Shown: positions 6,469 through 7,802 of the stretch, piece after piece
Numbering within the stretch: position 1 is the first letter of the stretch
Layout of the letters: every line of letters begins with the position of its first letter
Assembly: GCA_028865845.1 (NCBI GenBank)
Contig: JAGWJK010000169.1
Coordinates: forward strand, 1-7,802
From: Rhizobiaceae bacterium
GTDB lineage: Bacteria; Pseudomonadota; Alphaproteobacteria; Rhizobiales; Rhizobiaceae
Length of the DNA: 7,802 nt
Direction: 5' to 3'
Translations under genes and position numbers: made by a program
Notes under the pieces: generated by a model
The model's input: only the letters and a program-made list of their open reading frames with translations
What the model was told of the DNA's origin: nothing
Databases searched by the model: none

Positions 6469-6583
6469 GTTAACCACGTACTCGCTCGCAAAGCTAATTT
6501 TCAATCATTGATCGAGGAGCCGATCTCTCTCGATATACAATGATTGTGGGGCATCCGACGGCGGATGCCCCACCATTTTCTTT
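6469..6583 (+). ncRNA. Candidate small RNA (or structured topIB 3' UTR)
   Basis: This stretch lies in the non-coding spacer after topIB. It has two hairpins that abut with no gap. The first pairs CAATCATTG (6502-6510) with CAATGATTG (6538-6546), continues after a 3-base bulge as ATCGAG (6511-6516) with CTCGAT (6529-6534), and can extend by GAG/CTC (6517-6519 with 6525-6527) around a CCGAT loop. The second is the rho-independent terminator at 6547-6572. A long stem followed at once by a strong terminator, about 100 bases after the nearest stop codon, is typical of an independent small RNA. The 5' end is a guess from a weak promoter match. It could equally be the 3' UTR of topIB mRNA. I do not recognise it as a named rhizobial RNA family. 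Confidence 0.4.
6546..6583 (+). terminator. Rho-independent terminator
   Basis: A perfect 12-base-pair GC-rich stem, GTGGGGCATCCG (6546-6557) with CGGATGCCCCAC (6562-6573), closes a 4-base ACGG loop and is followed by the T-rich run CATTTTCTTT. It terminates plus-strand transcription coming from topIB or from a small RNA in the spacer, and insulates the following small gene. Confidence 0.85.
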
Positions 6584-6624
6584 GCGAAAGCAATGAACTT
6601 CGCTTCTCAATTATCGCTTTTGCT

Positions 6625-6649
6625 GGAACACGGATTGATCTGAAAAGTT
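6625..6649 (+). promoter_or_regulatory. Near-consensus stress-type promoter for the small protein gene
   Basis: GGAAC (6625-6629), 16 bases, then AGTT (6646-6649) matches the EcfG/RpoE2 consensus except for the first base of the -10 box (A for C). The predicted transcription start is near 6656, about 16 bases before ATG 6672, a layout very like that of ku1. A single mismatch makes it less certain than the other three. Confidence 0.45.
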
Positions 6650-6671
6650 TTCCTGACGGAGGTAAACCGTC

Positions 6672-6965
6672 ATGGCAAACAAACGTCGATCTATCTCAGA
6701 AGTCCTGTCGATTCCGGAGATCGGCATGGTCGTTCCCATACAGCCGCCCGGTTTGCCACCGGACGATGTCGGCAACGATGAAACCATCGAATCGAACTTC
6801 GCAGATGACGAAGTGCAAGCCTACGAGCTCGGCGCTGCATCCGGGAAAGCCGACAGCGTCGCAGTCAAAAATCCCTATCCCGATGGCAGCAAGCTCGCCA
6901 AGGCTTTCGAGCATGGCTGCCTGGACGGCCGGAAAATCCGGGACAATGACAAGCTGACGCAGTAG
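6672..6965 (+). CDS. Small hypothetical protein with an Rmf/CrpP-like C-terminal half
   Basis: A 97-residue cytoplasmic-looking protein with no signal peptide or membrane segment. The start ATG 6672 is backed by CGGAGG at 6657-6662, 9 bases away. Residues 1-12 are basic, 13-31 are Pro-rich (IPEIGMVVPIQPPGLPP), and 32-48 are acidic. Residues 49-88 show the spacing AYELGAASGKAD, then KNPYPDGSKLAKAFEHGCLDGRK. This is paired glycines around an N/C-P-Y core followed by a helix ending G-x3-G, the layout I associate with ribosome modulation factor and the related Rmf/CrpP-fold small proteins. That family link is pattern recognition only; no function should be assigned from it. It follows a strong terminator, so it is its own transcription unit, possibly stress-induced. 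It converges on the porin gene with 35 bases between stop codons. The gene itself is likely real; the fold is uncertain. Confidence 0.75.
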   Translation: MANKRRSISEVLSIPEIGMVVPIQPPGLPPDDVGNDETIESNFADDEVQAYELGAASGKADSVAVKNPYPDGSKLAKAFEHGCLDGRKIRDNDKLTQ

Positions 6966-7000
6966 ATGTCGCTGACAGCAGCCTTGACTGCGCCTATGGA

Positions 7001-7802
7001 TCAGAAATTCGCCGACGTCTTCAGCCCGAGCGCGAAGACATCGTCGTTCTGGCTGGTACCACCGGGATGGATCACATATTGCAGGTTCGGGCGGATGAGC
7101 AGGCCTGCTCTCGGGCGATACGTATAAAATAATTCGAACGCATATTCGGAGCTCAGCGGATCCTCGTCGGTCGAGACACGGCTGTTGACATGCGTCGTGC
7201 CCACCGCAAAGCCGATGTCGTCCTTCGGCCGCGCCTTGAAAAGACCGGTGTAGATGAGGCCGCCGGCGATCTGCCGATCGGTGGTCGACGTCCGCTTGTC
7301 TGCAACGACGGCGTTCAGGAAGACGCTGAGTCCGTCGGTCACCTGCTGCTGGAAGTTGATATAGCCGCCGTAGCGGCCATGACGCTGCCGCGCCGGCAAT
7401 CCGGTCAGAACGATGGGATCGCCATTGACGTCTTCAGCGACATCATCGGCGGATGAGGTGTCGTACCAGACGCCGAACTTATAGCTGCCGGGCAGCGTCC
7501 CGCCGCCAAAGGTCGGAAGCCATGCCACTTCGAGCGGGATAAGGGCACCCGTCGAATCGCTGAAGAATACCGGCAGCACCTGGTCCTGCACCCCGAGATA
7601 TTTTGGGTTCATGTCGTAGACACCAGTCTGCACATAACCGAAGCCGCTGAGGTTGACCTTCACGCGGGTCGCCCACTGGCTGATCGGCCAGTTGTAGATG
7701 TAATTTCCGACGAGGTTGCCGGGATTGGAGCCGCAGAAGGTCAGGTTCTGGAAATCGCAGGAAAACGAGGCGAAGTCTTCGCCGACAGGAATGCGTCCGA
7801 TC
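7001..7802 (-). CDS. OprB-type carbohydrate-selective porin, C-terminal part (5' end outside window)
   Basis: OprB-family porins are outer-membrane beta-barrels that let sugars diffuse into the periplasm. The frame is open from the stop TGA (7003-7001, minus strand) to the right edge, giving 266 visible residues; the GTG at 7663 is internal, not a start. Upstream of it the frame reads IGRIPVGEDFASFSCDF, QNLTFCGSNPGNLVGNYIY and NWPISQWATRVKVNLSGFGY, typical of the OprB barrel with a Cys pair (SCDF and FCGS) in a loop. Further on, SYKFGVWYDTS, GGYINFQQQV, YAFELFYTYRP and NLQYVIHPGG show the alternating pattern of barrel strands. The protein ends KTSANF with a terminal Phe, the outer-membrane assembly signal, so the C terminus is intact. 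It is convergent with the small gene at 6672-6965. No clear terminator is seen in the 35 bases between them. Confidence 0.92.
   Translation of the reverse strand, partial: IGRIPVGEDFASFSCDFQNLTFCGSNPGNLVGNYIYNWPISQWATRVKVNLSGFGYVQTGVYDMNPKYLGVQDQVLPVFFSDSTGALIPLEVAWLPTFGGGTLPGSYKFGVWYDTSSADDVAEDVNGDPIVLTGLPARQRHGRYGGYINFQQQVTDGLSVFLNAVVADKRTSTTDRQIAGGLIYTGLFKARPKDDIGFAVGTTHVNSRVSTDEDPLSSEYAFELFYTYRPRAGLLIRPNLQYVIHPGGTSQNDDVFALGLKTSANF

Noticed and set aside
6544..6957. 137-codon plus-strand open frame overlapping the terminator and the small gene
   Set aside because: It starts inside the terminator hairpin and overlaps the better-supported frame at 6672-6965, which has a good ribosome site and a family-like pattern.
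6966..7000. Bidirectional terminator between the small gene and the porin gene
   Set aside because: Only a 4-base stem (GCAG/CTGC) with no T-run could be found in the 35 bases.
1..7802. CRISPR array, tRNA, rRNA or insertion sequence
   Set aside because: No direct repeats with regular spacers, no cloverleaf or rRNA-like stretch, and no transposase motifs or terminal inverted repeats were seen.

Overview
The window looks like chromosome or large-replicon DNA from an alphaproteobacterium of the Rhizobium/Sinorhizobium group. The reasons are high-GC coding sequence, several Ku genes alongside a LigD, a bacterial topoisomerase IB, an OprB-type porin, and promoters of the alphaproteobacterial general stress response type (GGAAC-N16/17-CGTT, recognised by EcfG/RpoE2). 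Genus assignment is inference from gene content, not from a search.

Layout, left to right. (1) The 3' part of glgX, glycogen debranching enzyme, + strand, cut by the left edge. (2) ku1 (+). (3) ligD (-), convergent with ku1, their stop codons interlocking. (4) ku2 (-), 3 bases upstream of ligD and in one operon with it. (5) A 150-base divergent control region. (6) topIB, DNA topoisomerase IB (+). (7) An AT-richer spacer with a strong rho-independent terminator and a second hairpin stacked against it, possibly a small RNA. (8) A 97-residue small protein (+) whose C-terminal half resembles the Rmf/CrpP pattern. (9) The 3' part of an OprB-like porin gene (-), cut by the right edge.

The core is a complete bacterial non-homologous end-joining (NHEJ) module: two Ku paralogues and a three-domain LigD (phosphoesterase, ligase, polymerase), with a topoisomerase IB gene diverging from it. 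The main observation is regulatory. Perfect GGAAC-N16/17-CGTT promoters lie, correctly oriented, in front of ku1 (895-920), ku2-ligD (5216-5191, minus strand) and topIB (5240-5264). A one-mismatch version precedes the small protein gene (6625-6649). The module therefore reads as one stress-induced regulon: in starved, dried or heat-stressed cells, Ku ends, LigD and a DNA-relaxing enzyme would be made together. Stress-inducible, RpoE2-dependent NHEJ is, from memory, known in Sinorhizobium meliloti. The inclusion of topIB and the small protein in the same control scheme is what deserves a second look.
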